The notes beneath the pieces were generated by a model. The model was not told the origin of the DNA, did no database searches, and saw only the letters and a list, made by a program, of their open reading frames with translations. Source: Algoriphagus winogradskyi (lineage in GTDB: Bacteria > Bacteroidota > Bacteroidia > Cytophagales > Cyclobacteriaceae). From it: a stretch of DNA of 64,000 nucleotides. The stretch lies in NCBI RefSeq assembly GCF_900182815.1, contig NZ_FXUA01000003.1, positions 676,560 through 740,559 of the forward strand. Reading direction: 5' to 3'. A program made the translations under genes and the position numbers. Below, piece after piece: positions 9,557-18,251 of the stretch. The first letter of the stretch is position 1. Every line of letters starts with the position of its first letter.

Positions 9557-9566
9557 TTTTTTTTTT
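9536..9566 (-). promoter_or_regulatory. programmed frameshift / slippage signal in dnaX
   Basis: Read on the minus strand: a run of ten A (9566-9557) in frame GCA AAA AAA AAA GCC TGA, a 6-nt spacer, then a perfect hairpin CAGGGG-AAG-CCCCTG (9550-9536). Zero-frame translation stops at the TGA (9553-9551), giving gamma; slipping back one base, or adding one A during transcription, opens the tau frame. An AGAGGA purine stretch lies just upstream of the run. The layout parallels the E. coli dnaX A-AAA-AAG plus stem-loop and the A9 slippage site of Thermus dnaX. Confidence 0.85.
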
Positions 9567-10696
9567 GCATCCTCTGCTGCCATCATAGAAAGGCGAAATG
9601 CTTGAGGAAGCTTCGCCATTTTCATCAGAGCCAACTCCACATGCAAGCGCTGATTCTTTGAAGTCTTATAATGGATATCGCATTGATTTGCGATGTTCAA
9701 TGAAGAGAGTAAAAATGAAGCTGAAGCCGCTTCTGTTTGTTGCAAATAGCGTTCTTTAGCAGACTCTGACACCTCTATCAACTCTATAGTAGCAGGATCT
9801 TTGGCCACTAACAAGTCACGTAAGTGCTCGCAAAGTCCAACAATAAAATTATGCCCATCAAAACCTTTCTTCAGGATCTCGTCAAAAATCAATAAAACCT
9901 GAGAAAGATCCTCAGAGACCAAAGCATCCAAAACTTTGAAATAGTAGTCATAATCCAGAATATGAAGATTTCCTATGGTCTCATGATAGGTCACTTTTTT
10001 CCCAGCGGAATAAGTCACAATCAAATCAAACATAGAAAGTGCATCCCGAAGCGCGCCATCTGCTTTGGTGGCAATAAGTCTAAGCGCTTCTTCCTCATAA
10101 TCCACTTTTTCCTTTTCCGCGATATATTGCAAATGACCCGAAATGTCTTTGATCTGAATTCTATTGAAATCAAAAATCTGACAACGAGAAAGAATAGTAG
10201 GGATAATTTTATGCTTCTCTGTGGTTGCCAAAATAAAAATGGCATACTTAGGAGGCTCCTCCAAAGTCTTCAAAAAGGCATTAAAAGCCTGATTGGAAAG
10301 CATGTGAACCTCATCAATGATATAGACTTTATACTGCCCTTTTTGCGGAGCATAGCGTACTTGATCTACCAGATTACGGATATCATCCACGGAGTTGTTC
10401 GAAGCAGCATCGAGCTCGTAGATATTGAAGGAACTGTTGTTTTGGAAAGAAACACAGGATTCGCATTTACCGCATGCTTCGAAGTCAGCCTGAAGATCTT
10501 CGCAGTTGATTGTCTTGGCAAGGATACGCGCACAGGTAGTCTTACCCACCCCACGTGGACCACAAAACAAAAAAGCCTGAGCTAAGTGATTGTTTTTTAT
10601 GGCATTCTGGAGCGTGGTCGTGATATGCTGCTGTCCTACTACGCTCTTAAAATCTGCCGGTCTGTATTTTCTTGCCGAAACGACGAAATTTTCCAT
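9551..10696 (-). CDS. dnaX: DNA polymerase III subunit gamma (dnaX zero-frame product)
   Basis: AAA+ clamp-loader ATPase, 381 residues in the zero frame. Walker A is GPRGVGKTT; the zinc-binding cysteines are in CEDLQADFEACGKCESC; Walker B and following motif read IDEVHMLSNQAFNAFLKTLEEPP; the arginine-finger SRC motif is ILSRCQIFDF. Domain III follows to about residue 365, and the frame ends in AEDAKKKA at the slippery run, so this is gamma-like. I start at ATG 10696; a GTG directly before it would add one residue. The long form continues in the -1 frame to 8976. Confidence 0.93.
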   Translation of the reverse strand: MENFVVSARKYRPADFKSVVGQQHITTTLQNAIKNNHLAQAFLFCGPRGVGKTTCARILAKTINCEDLQADFEACGKCESCVSFQNNSSFNIYELDAASNNSVDDIRNLVDQVRYAPQKGQYKVYIIDEVHMLSNQAFNAFLKTLEEPPKYAIFILATTEKHKIIPTILSRCQIFDFNRIQIKDISGHLQYIAEKEKVDYEEEALRLIATKADGALRDALSMFDLIVTYSAGKKVTYHETIGNLHILDYDYYFKVLDALVSEDLSQVLLIFDEILKKGFDGHNFIVGLCEHLRDLLVAKDPATIELIEVSESAKERYLQQTEAASASFLLSSLNIANQCDIHYKTSKNQRLHVELALMKMAKLPQAFRLSMMAAEDAKKKA

Positions 10697-10820
10697 CACC
10701 GCAAGATATAAAAAACTCTATACTCGGGATGCCTGAAATCCGAGCTATTTAAAAGATTTTCCGTAAAGAATTGAGTTTGAAGCGCATATTATTAGAGAAT
10801 TTGAATAAGTATTCAATGCG

Positions 10821-10855
10821 CAGTGTTCAGTAATCGGCCTGCCAACTGAACACTG
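10821..10855. repeat. inverted repeat upstream of ssrA
   Basis: Two perfect 11-bp arms, CAGTGTTCAGT and ACTGAACACTG, separated by 13 bp, in the 240-bp gap between dnaX and ssrA. A related CACTGA sequence follows. No gene is seen in this gap; it may be an interspersed hairpin element. Confidence 0.6.
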
Positions 10856-10911
10856 ATCACTGAATAATTAAATTTTATTACCCCGACCTCAAGTCGGAAC
10901 TATTTTCCCAT

Positions 10912-10919
10912 TACTTTTG
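10912..10919 (+). promoter_or_regulatory. -7 element of the ssrA promoter
   Basis: TACTTTTG matches TAnnTTTG and ends 16 bp before the predicted mature 5' end of tmRNA, consistent with a short leader removed by RNase P. A small CCGAC/GTCGG inverted repeat lies just upstream (10882-10896). Confidence 0.5.
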
Positions 10920-10935
10920 TCATCCTAATTCAAAT

Positions 10936-11337
10936 GGGGCTGACCGGTTTTGACAGTAAGTGTAAAGATCGGGCTCGCATGCAGGCTGGAGTATGTACGG
11001 CCTTGAAAAATTCATATGCACTATAAATGGCGAAGAATCTTACGCTATGGCTGCCTAATCTTACCTTAACAGGAAAGAACGCTTAAAGGGTTGAGTTACG
11101 AGAGTAATTCCCCGGCCACATCTCACCGCCCGTTGTCTGATCCGGGTGGATCTGAGGTGTCGACTTGATCGGACTGCTGCTTGTGATGCTATTATGCAAG
11201 TTTAAGATTCAGTAGCTAAGTCGAAACAAGGTGTGTCACCCAGCATATTTCGATCGAAAACCTAACAGGTGACTAAGCATGTAGAAGGTACGTTGTTTCC
11301 TTATCTGGACGCGAGTTCGAATCTCGCCAGCTCCACC
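10936..11337 (+). ncRNA. ssrA: tmRNA
   Basis: Transfer-messenger RNA rescuing stalled ribosomes. The tRNA-like ends are visible: 5' GGGGCUGACC pairs with 3' CAGCUCC, and the T arm is GCGAGTTCGAATCTCGC near 11311-11327. The tag reading frame at 11026-11055 encodes NGEESYAMAA and ends in TAA (11056-11058); tags ending GEESYAMAA are known from Cytophaga relatives. The final CCA is not fully encoded (CCACC then TG). Length of about 402 nt is normal for a Bacteroidota one-piece tmRNA. The exact 5' and 3' ends are uncertain by a few bases. Confidence 0.93.
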
Positions 11338-11341
11338 TGAT

Positions 11342-11382
11342 GGCACAAATCCAATTTTGAAGGATTTGTGCCTTTCTTTTTT
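11342..11382 (+). terminator. ssrA intrinsic terminator
   Basis: Perfect 11-bp stem GGCACAAATCC / GGATTTGTGCC with a 9-nt loop, followed by TTTCTTTTTT, immediately after the tmRNA 3' end. Confidence 0.9.
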
Positions 11383-11733
11383 GAAGATAATCCACTATTT
11401 ATCAGATAGATAAGCTTAACAAATTTGGTGACTTCGGGAGTTCGAACATTTTAATCCTGAAAAGTTATTTTTTCTGCAAAAGTCGAACTCATTATACTTT
11501 CCTTCTCTTCTGCACTTGCAATTTCCTATAACGCGCCGAGCCTACCCATCACCCTCAAAACACCTGTCCCCCTATATACTCCTGACGGATAAACTACTCA
11601 ATATAAGCTCGCTTAAAAAACGTAACACCTTTGAATGTGTACTCTGGCAAACAACATATTACTCTCAAAATGAGGGAATTAAAGTATTTTCAATAAAAGC
11701 AACAAATCTTTACTGATATTTCATCAATTGCCC
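11383..11733. other. gene-free stretch between ssrA and a secreted protein gene
   Basis: About 350 bp with no convincing gene. The only long frame (11516-11716, 66 codons) lacks start-site signals, has a random-looking composition and starts in a poorly supported position. A TTCGGGAGTTCGAAC string near 11433-11447 resembles a T arm but no tRNA can be folded around it. Confidence 0.5.
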
Positions 11734-11764
11734 TTGACTATTGGCGAAGTCTTACATAAGTTTG
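11734..11764 (+). promoter_or_regulatory. promoter with -33 TTG and -7 TAAGTTTG
   Basis: TTG at 11734-11736, a 20-bp spacer and TAAGTTTG at 11757-11764 match the Bacteroidota consensus on both elements. The ATG at 11772 is only 7 bp further downstream, so the transcript would be nearly leaderless. Confidence 0.65.
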
Positions 11765-11771
11765 TACCCAA

Positions 11772-12182
11772 ATGGCAAAGTATCTAGTTAGATTCTTATT
11801 ATCGCTAAGTATTCTCATATCGAGTGGGTATAGTGCTATCTATGCCAGTATTGATAGTGATAATGCTTTAGAAAGCGCAGGAGGCTCTTTTGAGACTTCT
11901 GTAGGAATCAACAATACAAAACAACACCCCCTATCTATTTCTGCAAGCAAAGAGCATGGCAGCAATATATTTACCGTCAACAATTCCAAAGTTGAAGAGG
12001 AAGATGATAAGTTTGTCACAGATCATAGCTTTTTAGATAGCGCATACTTCAGCGCCATATACTTTACCCGGATTTTCGGTTTTCTCTTTCAAACTTCATC
12101 ACATGACTTGCATTTCAGCAAGTTTGTGCCAAATACAGGAGAGCTTCGTAAACACGTAGTCATTCAGGTATTTAGAATATAA
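11772..12182 (+). CDS. small secreted protein of unknown function upstream of RND operon
   Basis: A 136-residue protein with a clear signal peptide (hydrophobic residues about 5-22, cleavage near IYA-SID). The mature part is acidic and Ser/Asn-rich in its first half and more aromatic in the second (FSAIYFTRIFGFLFQTSSHDLHF). I recognise no domain. A well-matched promoter precedes it. It lies 263 bp before the RND adaptor gene, so a role as an accessory or sensor of that pump is possible but only positional. Confidence 0.65.
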   Translation: MAKYLVRFLLSLSILISSGYSAIYASIDSDNALESAGGSFETSVGINNTKQHPLSISASKEHGSNIFTVNNSKVEEEDDKFVTDHSFLDSAYFSAIYFTRIFGFLFQTSSHDLHFSKFVPNTGELRKHVVIQVFRI

Positions 12183-12378
12183 TACTACTTTTTTGAGGCA
12201 GAAAACCATTCTTGCCTAACACTCCCATTTTCTTAATTACCCCTTAGAACATCAGCTAAAAAAACACCTGATGCTCAACGGTTTCTGTGTATTCCCTTAT
12301 ACACAACCTCCCAAAATCACCCGGAAAAAAGTATCGTTTTTATTAAATCAACCTATGAAATCGAGGCTATTTCAAGTG

Positions 12379-12394
12379 TCGTACACGCGTACGA
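12379..12394. promoter_or_regulatory. palindrome upstream of RND adaptor gene, candidate operator
   Basis: TCGTAC-ACGC-GTACGA, perfect 6-bp arms, 52 bp before the adaptor ATG. The 263-bp gap 12183-12445 holds no convincing gene. No regulator gene is adjacent, so the binding protein is unknown. Confidence 0.4.
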
Positions 12395-12445
12395 TTATGA
12401 GAAATGCGCGATTCCATGTGACCATTAAAATTCAAATAATAACAC

Positions 12446-13534
12446 ATGAAAAATCAAATTTTCATGCTCTTTAGCCTGTGCAGCACAATGTGGATCGCAA
12501 GCTGTACTTCACACGGAGAAGAGCATCACGAAGAGGAAACCACCTTTCAGGTTACTAGCCCCCTCACCATGGATACATTGATCACCAAAGATTATGTATC
12601 CCAAATTCATTCAATACAGCATATTGAGCTGAGAGCTCAAGAAAGAGGCTATCTACAAAAAATCTATGTAGACGAAGGCCAACTTGTGAAAAAAGGGCAA
12701 ATCATGTTTAAGATCATGCCTAAGCTTTATGAAGCAGAACAACAAAGTGCCAAGGCTGAAGTAGATTTTGCAGAAATCGAATATCAAAACACCAAAACGC
12801 TGGCAGATAGAAATATCGTTGCTCCAAATGAGCTGGCTATGGCAAAAGCGAAATTGGCTAAAGCCAAAGCTGAACTTGCATTGGCAGAAGTCCACTTGCA
12901 ATTCACAGAGATCCGCGCACCTTTTGACGGCATTATTGGCCGATTCCGTGTGCGAGAAGGCAGTTTGCTAGACGAAGGAGAATTGCTATCTGAATTCTCA
13001 GACAACAGCAAAATGTGGGTTTACTACAACGTACCAGAAGCTGAATACTTGGAATACAAAGCTGAAGTAAAAAGTGAGGATGATGTCATTGTGAATCTAC
13101 TAATGGCAAACAATAAGTACTTCACTTATCCTGGCGTAGTAGAAACTATAGAGGCAGATTTCAATAATGAAACAGGCAACATTGCCTTCAGAGCGACATT
13201 CCCCAACCCTGACGGACTATTAAGACACGGCGAAACTGGTAATATTGAGATGAGTATTCCATTAAAGGATGCACTACTAATTCCTCAAAAAACAACCTTC
13301 GAAGTACTTGAAAAAAAGTATGTCTATGTAGTAGACGAAGAAAATAAAATCCGCTCCAGAGAAGTGACCATTGCTGCAGAAATACCTCACATTTATGTGA
13401 TATCTGCTGGGTTGGAAAAGGGTGACAAAATCCTTCTGGAAGGTTTGCGTCTGGTAAGAGAAAATGAAGAGATACACTATGATTTCGTAGATCCGCACAC
13501 AGCATTGTCTCAGTTAGACTTATATGCAGAGTAG
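12446..13534 (+). CDS. RND efflux periplasmic adaptor (HlyD/AcrA type)
   Basis: Membrane-fusion protein of 362 residues linking an inner-membrane RND pump to an outer-membrane channel. A lipoprotein signal peptide ends at C20 (IASC), followed by a short His/Glu-rich stretch (HGEEHHEEE). The barrel-sandwich halves are QERGYLQKIYVDEGQLVKKGQ and FTEIRAPFDGIIGRFRVREGSLL, with a helical hairpin between them and a beta-barrel domain after residue 190. Thirty bases separate it from the pump gene. Substrate not predictable; no histidine-rich metal signature beyond the N-terminal patch. Confidence 0.9.
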   Translation: MKNQIFMLFSLCSTMWIASCTSHGEEHHEEETTFQVTSPLTMDTLITKDYVSQIHSIQHIELRAQERGYLQKIYVDEGQLVKKGQIMFKIMPKLYEAEQQSAKAEVDFAEIEYQNTKTLADRNIVAPNELAMAKAKLAKAKAELALAEVHLQFTEIRAPFDGIIGRFRVREGSLLDEGELLSEFSDNSKMWVYYNVPEAEYLEYKAEVKSEDDVIVNLLMANNKYFTYPGVVETIEADFNNETGNIAFRATFPNPDGLLRHGETGNIEMSIPLKDALLIPQKTTFEVLEKKYVYVVDEENKIRSREVTIAAEIPHIYVISAGLEKGDKILLEGLRLVRENEEIHYDFVDPHTALSQLDLYAE

Positions 13535-13564
13535 TCAATTCTCTCATAAAAACCAGAAACACTA

Positions 13565-16500
13565 ATGTTTAGCACATTCATAAAAAGACCAGTCCTTGCG
13601 ATTGTGATTTCGATCATTATCGTATTTATCGGCTCGTTGTCTATCAAGCAACTACCTATATCTCAGTTCCCTCCGATTGCCCCTACTACAGTCAGTATTT
13701 TCATAGCATACCCTGGATCAAGCGCAGATGTACTTGTGAAATCCACCTTGATCACCTTGGAAAACGCAATCAACGGTGTGCAGGATATGAGATACATGGC
13801 AACGGATGCTACCTCTGCCGGTGAAGCTACAATTAACATCATCTTCGAACCGGGCACGGATCCTAACCAGGCAGTAATACGTGTGAAGACGAGGGTGGAT
13901 CAGGTAATGCCTCTTCTACCCGAACTCGTTCAGCGTGAAGGTGTGGTAATCACACCCATACAACCAAGTATGTTGATGTATGTCAACCTGTATTCCAAGA
14001 GCGAAAACATGGATGAAAAATTCCTGTACAACTACGCTAACGTGAATATGATCCCTGAAATCAACAGGATTAAAGGGGTAGCAAGATCTCAAATATTAGG
14101 TAGCCGTACTTACGCGATGCGTGTGTGGCTGAATCCTGATCGTATGCGAGCATACAATGTCTCAGTAGATGAGGTAATGGAAGCTATGCAAGAGCAAAGT
14201 ATCGTAGGCCGCCCAGGTAGAATCGGACAAAGCTCGGGCATAGAAGCACAATCACTAGAATATGTATTGACTTACAAAGGGCGTTTCAGCAAGCCTGAAG
14301 AGTATGACAATATCATCATACGAGCCAACTCTGAAGGGGAATCCATAAAGTTGAAAGACATAGCTCGGACAGAACTCGGTAGTGAATTCTTTGACATATA
14401 CTCCAATCTGGATGGTCATCCATCCGCTGCGATTGTATTGAAACAAAACTACGGTAGCAATGCCAGTGATGTAATTGAAGAAGTAAAAGCGCAACTGGAA
14501 ACGATGAAAGAATCTTTTCCTCCGGGAATGGATTACAGTATCAGTTATGACGTATCCCGATTCTTGGACGCATCTACCGAACAGGTAATTCATACGTTGC
14601 GTGATGCATTTATCCTAGTTGCTCTAGTTGTATTTGTATTCTTGGGTGATTGGCGATCGACATTGATTCCAATCATTGCTGTGCCAGTATCACTGATCGG
14701 AGCGTTTTTCGTGCTTCAGATGTTTGGACTATCTATCAACATCATTACCCTTTTTGCCTTAGTACTTGCTATTGGTATTGTGGTCGATGATGCAATTGTA
14801 GTAGTGGAAGCGGTGCATGCTAAGATGGAGGAAATGCCTCATTTGTCGCCATATCAAGCTGTGAAAAGAGTTCTTGGTGAAATTTCTGGAGCTATCATCG
14901 CCATCACGGCAGTAATGGTTTCCGTGTTTCTCCCTATCTCCTTTATGAGTGGACCAGTGGGTACATTCTACCGTCAGTTCTCCATTACAATGGCAAGTTC
15001 CATTGTGATTTCAGCAATCATTGCTTTAACGCTGACTCCGGTGCTTTGTGCGATGCTCTTGAAAAACCACCATGGAAAAGAGAAGAAAAGAAATATCCTC
15101 ACCAAAGCTTTGGATGGATTCAATAGTGGTTTTGATAAGTTAACCGGCAAATATGTTCAGTTACTTCGCTCCATGGTAAGTCGCAGATGGCTCACCTTTG
15201 GCATACTATTGCTCTTTGGAGCTGGGATTGTATTCGAAAACGAGATTCTTCCGGCAGGCTTTATCCCTAGTGAAGATCAGGGAACAATCTATGCGATTAT
15301 CCAAACACCTCCAGGATCTACGCTGGAGCGTACCAATCAGGTTTCTCAGAAGTTACAGAAAATATGTGAGGAAATCGATGGAGTAGAATCCGTTTCTTCC
15401 CTTGCAGGATACGAGATCATGACGGAAGGTCGTGGTTCCAATGCAGGTACTTGTTTGATCAACTTAAAGCCCTGGGGCGATCGTAAGCATACGGTAAAAG
15501 AGATCATGGAAGAACTTGAGGAAGAATCAAAAGGTCTAGGCGCCGTTGTGGAATTCTTTGAGCCACCTGCAATCCCAGGTTTCGGTTCATCCGGAGGTTT
15601 CTCCTTGCGGCTATTAGATAAGACTACCACAACTGATTATCAGGATTTTGATAAGATTAATCAGAAGTTTATGGATGATCTAAGTGCACGTCCTGAAATA
15701 ACAGGTTTGTTCACATTCTTCGCTGCCAACTATCCTCAATATGAGTTGGAAATAGATAATGATAAAGCAATGCAAAAAGGAGTTTCCATCGGAGACGCAA
15801 TGGAAAACCTGAACATTCTTATCGGTAGTACATATGAGCAGGGTTTCATCCGATTTGGTAGATTCTTCAAAGTTTACGTACAATCAGATCCTGCATTTAG
15901 AAGACTTCCCTCAGATGTTTTGAATCTATTTGTGAGGAATGAAGCCGGGGAAATGGTTCCTTACTCAGCCTTCATGACAATGAAGAAAACACAAGGACCT
16001 AATGAGGTGACTCGTTTCAACATGTACAATTCTGCATCTATCCGTGGTCTTCCGGCTAAAGGCTATACCACTGCTGATGCGATACAGGCGATTAGAGAAG
16101 TATCTGCTCAAACGTTGCCTAAAGGTTATGACATTGCTTGGGAAGGCCTTTCCTTCGATGAATCGAACCGTGGTAATGAAGCACTTTATGTATTCCTCAT
16201 CGTACTGGTGTTTGTGTACTTTGTCCTGGCAGCTCAATATGAAAGTTTCATCATACCGCTAGCAGTAGTATTCTCACTTCCGGCGGGGGTATTCGGTTCA
16301 TTCTTCTTGCTAAAGTTGATGGGACTGGATAATGATATCTACGCACAGATTGGTCTGATCATGTTGGTAGGTTTATTGGGTAAAAACGCAGTGTTGATTG
16401 TGGAATTTGCCGTGCAAAAGCGCCAGGAAGGATTGAGCATCTTGGAAGCTGCTATCGAAGGTGCCAAGGTACGTTTCCGTCCTATTCTGATGACTTCATT

Positions 16501-16732
16501 TGCCTTTATTGCTGGTTTGATTCCATTGATCGTGGCATCGGGAGCAGGTGCTATTGGTAACCATACAATTGGTGCATCAGCACTTGGTGGTATGTTATTC
16601 GGGACCATTTTTGGGGTAATCATCGTACCTGGCTTGTATTTCATATTTGGGAATTTGGCGGATGGTCGACACCTGATCAAAAATGAAGATGAATCTCCAC
16701 TTTCTGAACAAAAACAACACTCACATGCTTAA
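13565..16732 (+). CDS. RND efflux pump, HAE1/AcrB type
   Basis: Proton-driven inner-membrane pump of 1055 residues, standard for the hydrophobe/amphiphile family. The N-terminus MFSTFIKRPVLAIVISIIIVFIGSLSIKQLPISQFPPI is typical. The proton-relay aspartates are in LAIGIVVDDAIVVVE (TM4), and the TM10-11 region has GLLGKNAVLIVEFA. Two periplasmic porter loops separate the two six-helix bundles. It is followed with an 8-bp overlap by the outer-membrane factor gene. Confidence 0.95.
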   Translation: MFSTFIKRPVLAIVISIIIVFIGSLSIKQLPISQFPPIAPTTVSIFIAYPGSSADVLVKSTLITLENAINGVQDMRYMATDATSAGEATINIIFEPGTDPNQAVIRVKTRVDQVMPLLPELVQREGVVITPIQPSMLMYVNLYSKSENMDEKFLYNYANVNMIPEINRIKGVARSQILGSRTYAMRVWLNPDRMRAYNVSVDEVMEAMQEQSIVGRPGRIGQSSGIEAQSLEYVLTYKGRFSKPEEYDNIIIRANSEGESIKLKDIARTELGSEFFDIYSNLDGHPSAAIVLKQNYGSNASDVIEEVKAQLETMKESFPPGMDYSISYDVSRFLDASTEQVIHTLRDAFILVALVVFVFLGDWRSTLIPIIAVPVSLIGAFFVLQMFGLSINIITLFALVLAIGIVVDDAIVVVEAVHAKMEEMPHLSPYQAVKRVLGEISGAIIAITAVMVSVFLPISFMSGPVGTFYRQFSITMASSIVISAIIALTLTPVLCAMLLKNHHGKEKKRNILTKALDGFNSGFDKLTGKYVQLLRSMVSRRWLTFGILLLFGAGIVFENEILPAGFIPSEDQGTIYAIIQTPPGSTLERTNQVSQKLQKICEEIDGVESVSSLAGYEIMTEGRGSNAGTCLINLKPWGDRKHTVKEIMEELEEESKGLGAVVEFFEPPAIPGFGSSGGFSLRLLDKTTTTDYQDFDKINQKFMDDLSARPEITGLFTFFAANYPQYELEIDNDKAMQKGVSIGDAMENLNILIGSTYEQGFIRFGRFFKVYVQSDPAFRRLPSDVLNLFVRNEAGEMVPYSAFMTMKKTQGPNEVTRFNMYNSASIRGLPAKGYTTADAIQAIREVSAQTLPKGYDIAWEGLSFDESNRGNEALYVFLIVLVFVYFVLAAQYESFIIPLAVVFSLPAGVFGSFFLLKLMGLDNDIYAQIGLIMLVGLLGKNAVLIVEFAVQKRQEGLSILEAAIEGAKVRFRPILMTSFAFIAGLIPLIVASGAGAIGNHTIGASALGGMLFGTIFGVIIVPGLYFIFGNLADGRHLIKNEDESPLSEQKQHSHA

Positions 16733-18161
16733 GAGAATCATATATACATGCCTTGGGGCAGTGGCTATCACATTAGCAGTGACTAGTTGCAAAACACCGG
16801 AGCTATTACAGAAAGATGTAAATAATGCAGTACCTGAGAGCTTTGCTAATAGCTCTCAGGACACTACGAATACTGCATCTTTGATATGGCAAGACTATTT
16901 CAACGACCCATATCTGAAAGCCTTGATTGACACTGCTTTGAGCAACAATCAGGAATTGAATATCACTTTGCAGGAAATTCAAATCGCACAGAACGAAATA
17001 CGAGTTCGTAAAGGAGAAATCTTACCATCTGTGGGAATCGGAGCAGCTGCGGGCGTAGACAAAGTGGGCAGATATACTAGCCAAGGTGCAAATGATGCCA
17101 ATACTGAAATCAAGCCTGGCAAAGAAATGCCTGAACCTTTGCAGGACTATATGCTAGGAGCCTATGCTACTTGGGAAGTCGATATCTGGCATAAACTGAG
17201 AAATGCTAAAAAATCAGCAATGACCAGGTATCTCGGAAGCGTTGAAGGTAAAAACTTCATGGTAACCAATCTGATCGCTGAAATAGCAAACTCATATTAC
17301 GAACTTCTCGCATTGGACAATGAACTGGCTATTGTAAAACAGAACATCGAGATCCAAAACAATGCCTTTGAAATTGTAAAATATCAGAAAACTGCAGCCC
17401 GAGTTACTGAGTTGGCTGTGCGAAGGTTTGAAGCTCAAGTACTAAACACCAAGAGTCTTCAGTATGGTATTCAGCAGGACATCATGGAAGTCGAGAATAG
17501 AATCAACTTTTTGGTGGGTAGATTCCCTCAGAAAGTTGAAAGAAACCCAAACGCATTTGGAGACCTAATCCCAAAGGCGGTTCAGGCGGGTATTCCTTCT
17601 CAACTTTTGGCAAACAGACCTGATATCAGACAAGCAGAACTTGAATTAGCCGCTTCGAAGATTGACATTCAAGTTGCTAAAGCTGACTTCTACCCTTCTT
17701 TGGAAATCAGAGCTGGCCTTGGGTTCAATGCTTTTAACCCTAGCTACATATTCACTTCGCCTCAGTCACTGATCTATTCACTTGCCGGTGAACTGGTAGC
17801 TCCTTTGATCAATAGAAATGCGATTAAAGCGAGGTATTTGACAGCTAACGCAAAGCAGATTCAAGCTATCTACAATTATGAGCAAACTATCCTAAATGCT
17901 TATGTAGAGGTTGCCAATCAGCTTTCCAATATCAGCAACTTGGAACAAACCTATGATTTGAAGTCTAAGGAAGTACAGGCACTCACTCAGTCCGTGGAAA
18001 TTTCTAATGAACTCTTCAACTCTGCTCGAGCGGATTACATGGAAGTGCTATTGACTCAAAGAGATGCGCTGGAATCTAAATTTGAATTAATCGAAACTAA
18101 GATGAAACAAATGCATGCCACTGTCGACATCTATCAAGCGCTTGGTGGCGGATGGAAATAA
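16725..18161 (+). CDS. RND outer-membrane factor lipoprotein (NodT/OprM type)
   Basis: TolC-superfamily channel, 478 residues from ATG 16725. I choose this start because MLKRIIYTCLGAVAITLAVTSC is a proper lipoprotein signal peptide; an upstream ATG at 16683 would bury it behind 14 residues and lie deeper within the pump gene. Two OEP repeats are visible, each with long helices (DIWHKLRNAKKSAMTRYLGS; ANRPDIRQAELELAASKIDIQVAKADFYPSLEI). Completes the tripartite pump. Confidence 0.92.
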   Translation: MLKRIIYTCLGAVAITLAVTSCKTPELLQKDVNNAVPESFANSSQDTTNTASLIWQDYFNDPYLKALIDTALSNNQELNITLQEIQIAQNEIRVRKGEILPSVGIGAAAGVDKVGRYTSQGANDANTEIKPGKEMPEPLQDYMLGAYATWEVDIWHKLRNAKKSAMTRYLGSVEGKNFMVTNLIAEIANSYYELLALDNELAIVKQNIEIQNNAFEIVKYQKTAARVTELAVRRFEAQVLNTKSLQYGIQQDIMEVENRINFLVGRFPQKVERNPNAFGDLIPKAVQAGIPSQLLANRPDIRQAELELAASKIDIQVAKADFYPSLEIRAGLGFNAFNPSYIFTSPQSLIYSLAGELVAPLINRNAIKARYLTANAKQIQAIYNYEQTILNAYVEVANQLSNISNLEQTYDLKSKEVQALTQSVEISNELFNSARADYMEVLLTQRDALESKFELIETKMKQMHATVDIYQALGGGWK

Positions 18162-18184
18162 ATTGGTTGATTAAAGGTTGATCC

Positions 18185-18250
18185 GCTATCCATACGATCA
18201 AATGGATAGCAAATTCGAAAGTCCCTCCGAAGGTTCGGAGGGACTTTTTT
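18185..18250. terminator. hairpin plus intrinsic terminator after the RND operon
   Basis: Two adjacent structures: GCTATCCAT/ATGGATAGC (18185-18193 with 18202-18210), then a 13-bp perfect stem AAGTCCCTCCGAA / TTCGGAGGGACTT (18219-18246) followed by T's. It ends the RND operon and faces the 3' end of the convergent Fic gene. Confidence 0.88.
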
Positions 18251-18251
18251 G

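Noticed and set aside
9962..10585. 207-codon plus-strand frame inside dnaX
   Set aside because: Long shadow of a well-supported gene on the other strand, with no start signals or recognisable domain.
11430..11465. T-arm-like GGGAGTTCGAAC string, possible tRNA or attachment-site copy of the tmRNA end
   Set aside because: No acceptor or anticodon arms can be paired around it, and it matches the tmRNA 3' end over only a few bases; no integrase is nearby.
11516..11716. 66-codon plus-strand frame after ssrA
   Set aside because: No promoter, no ribosome-site or composition support, and it lies in ordinary intergenic sequence.
12271..12474. 67-codon frame before the RND adaptor gene
   Set aside because: It overlaps the adaptor start, contains the palindrome and has arbitrary composition; more likely leader DNA.
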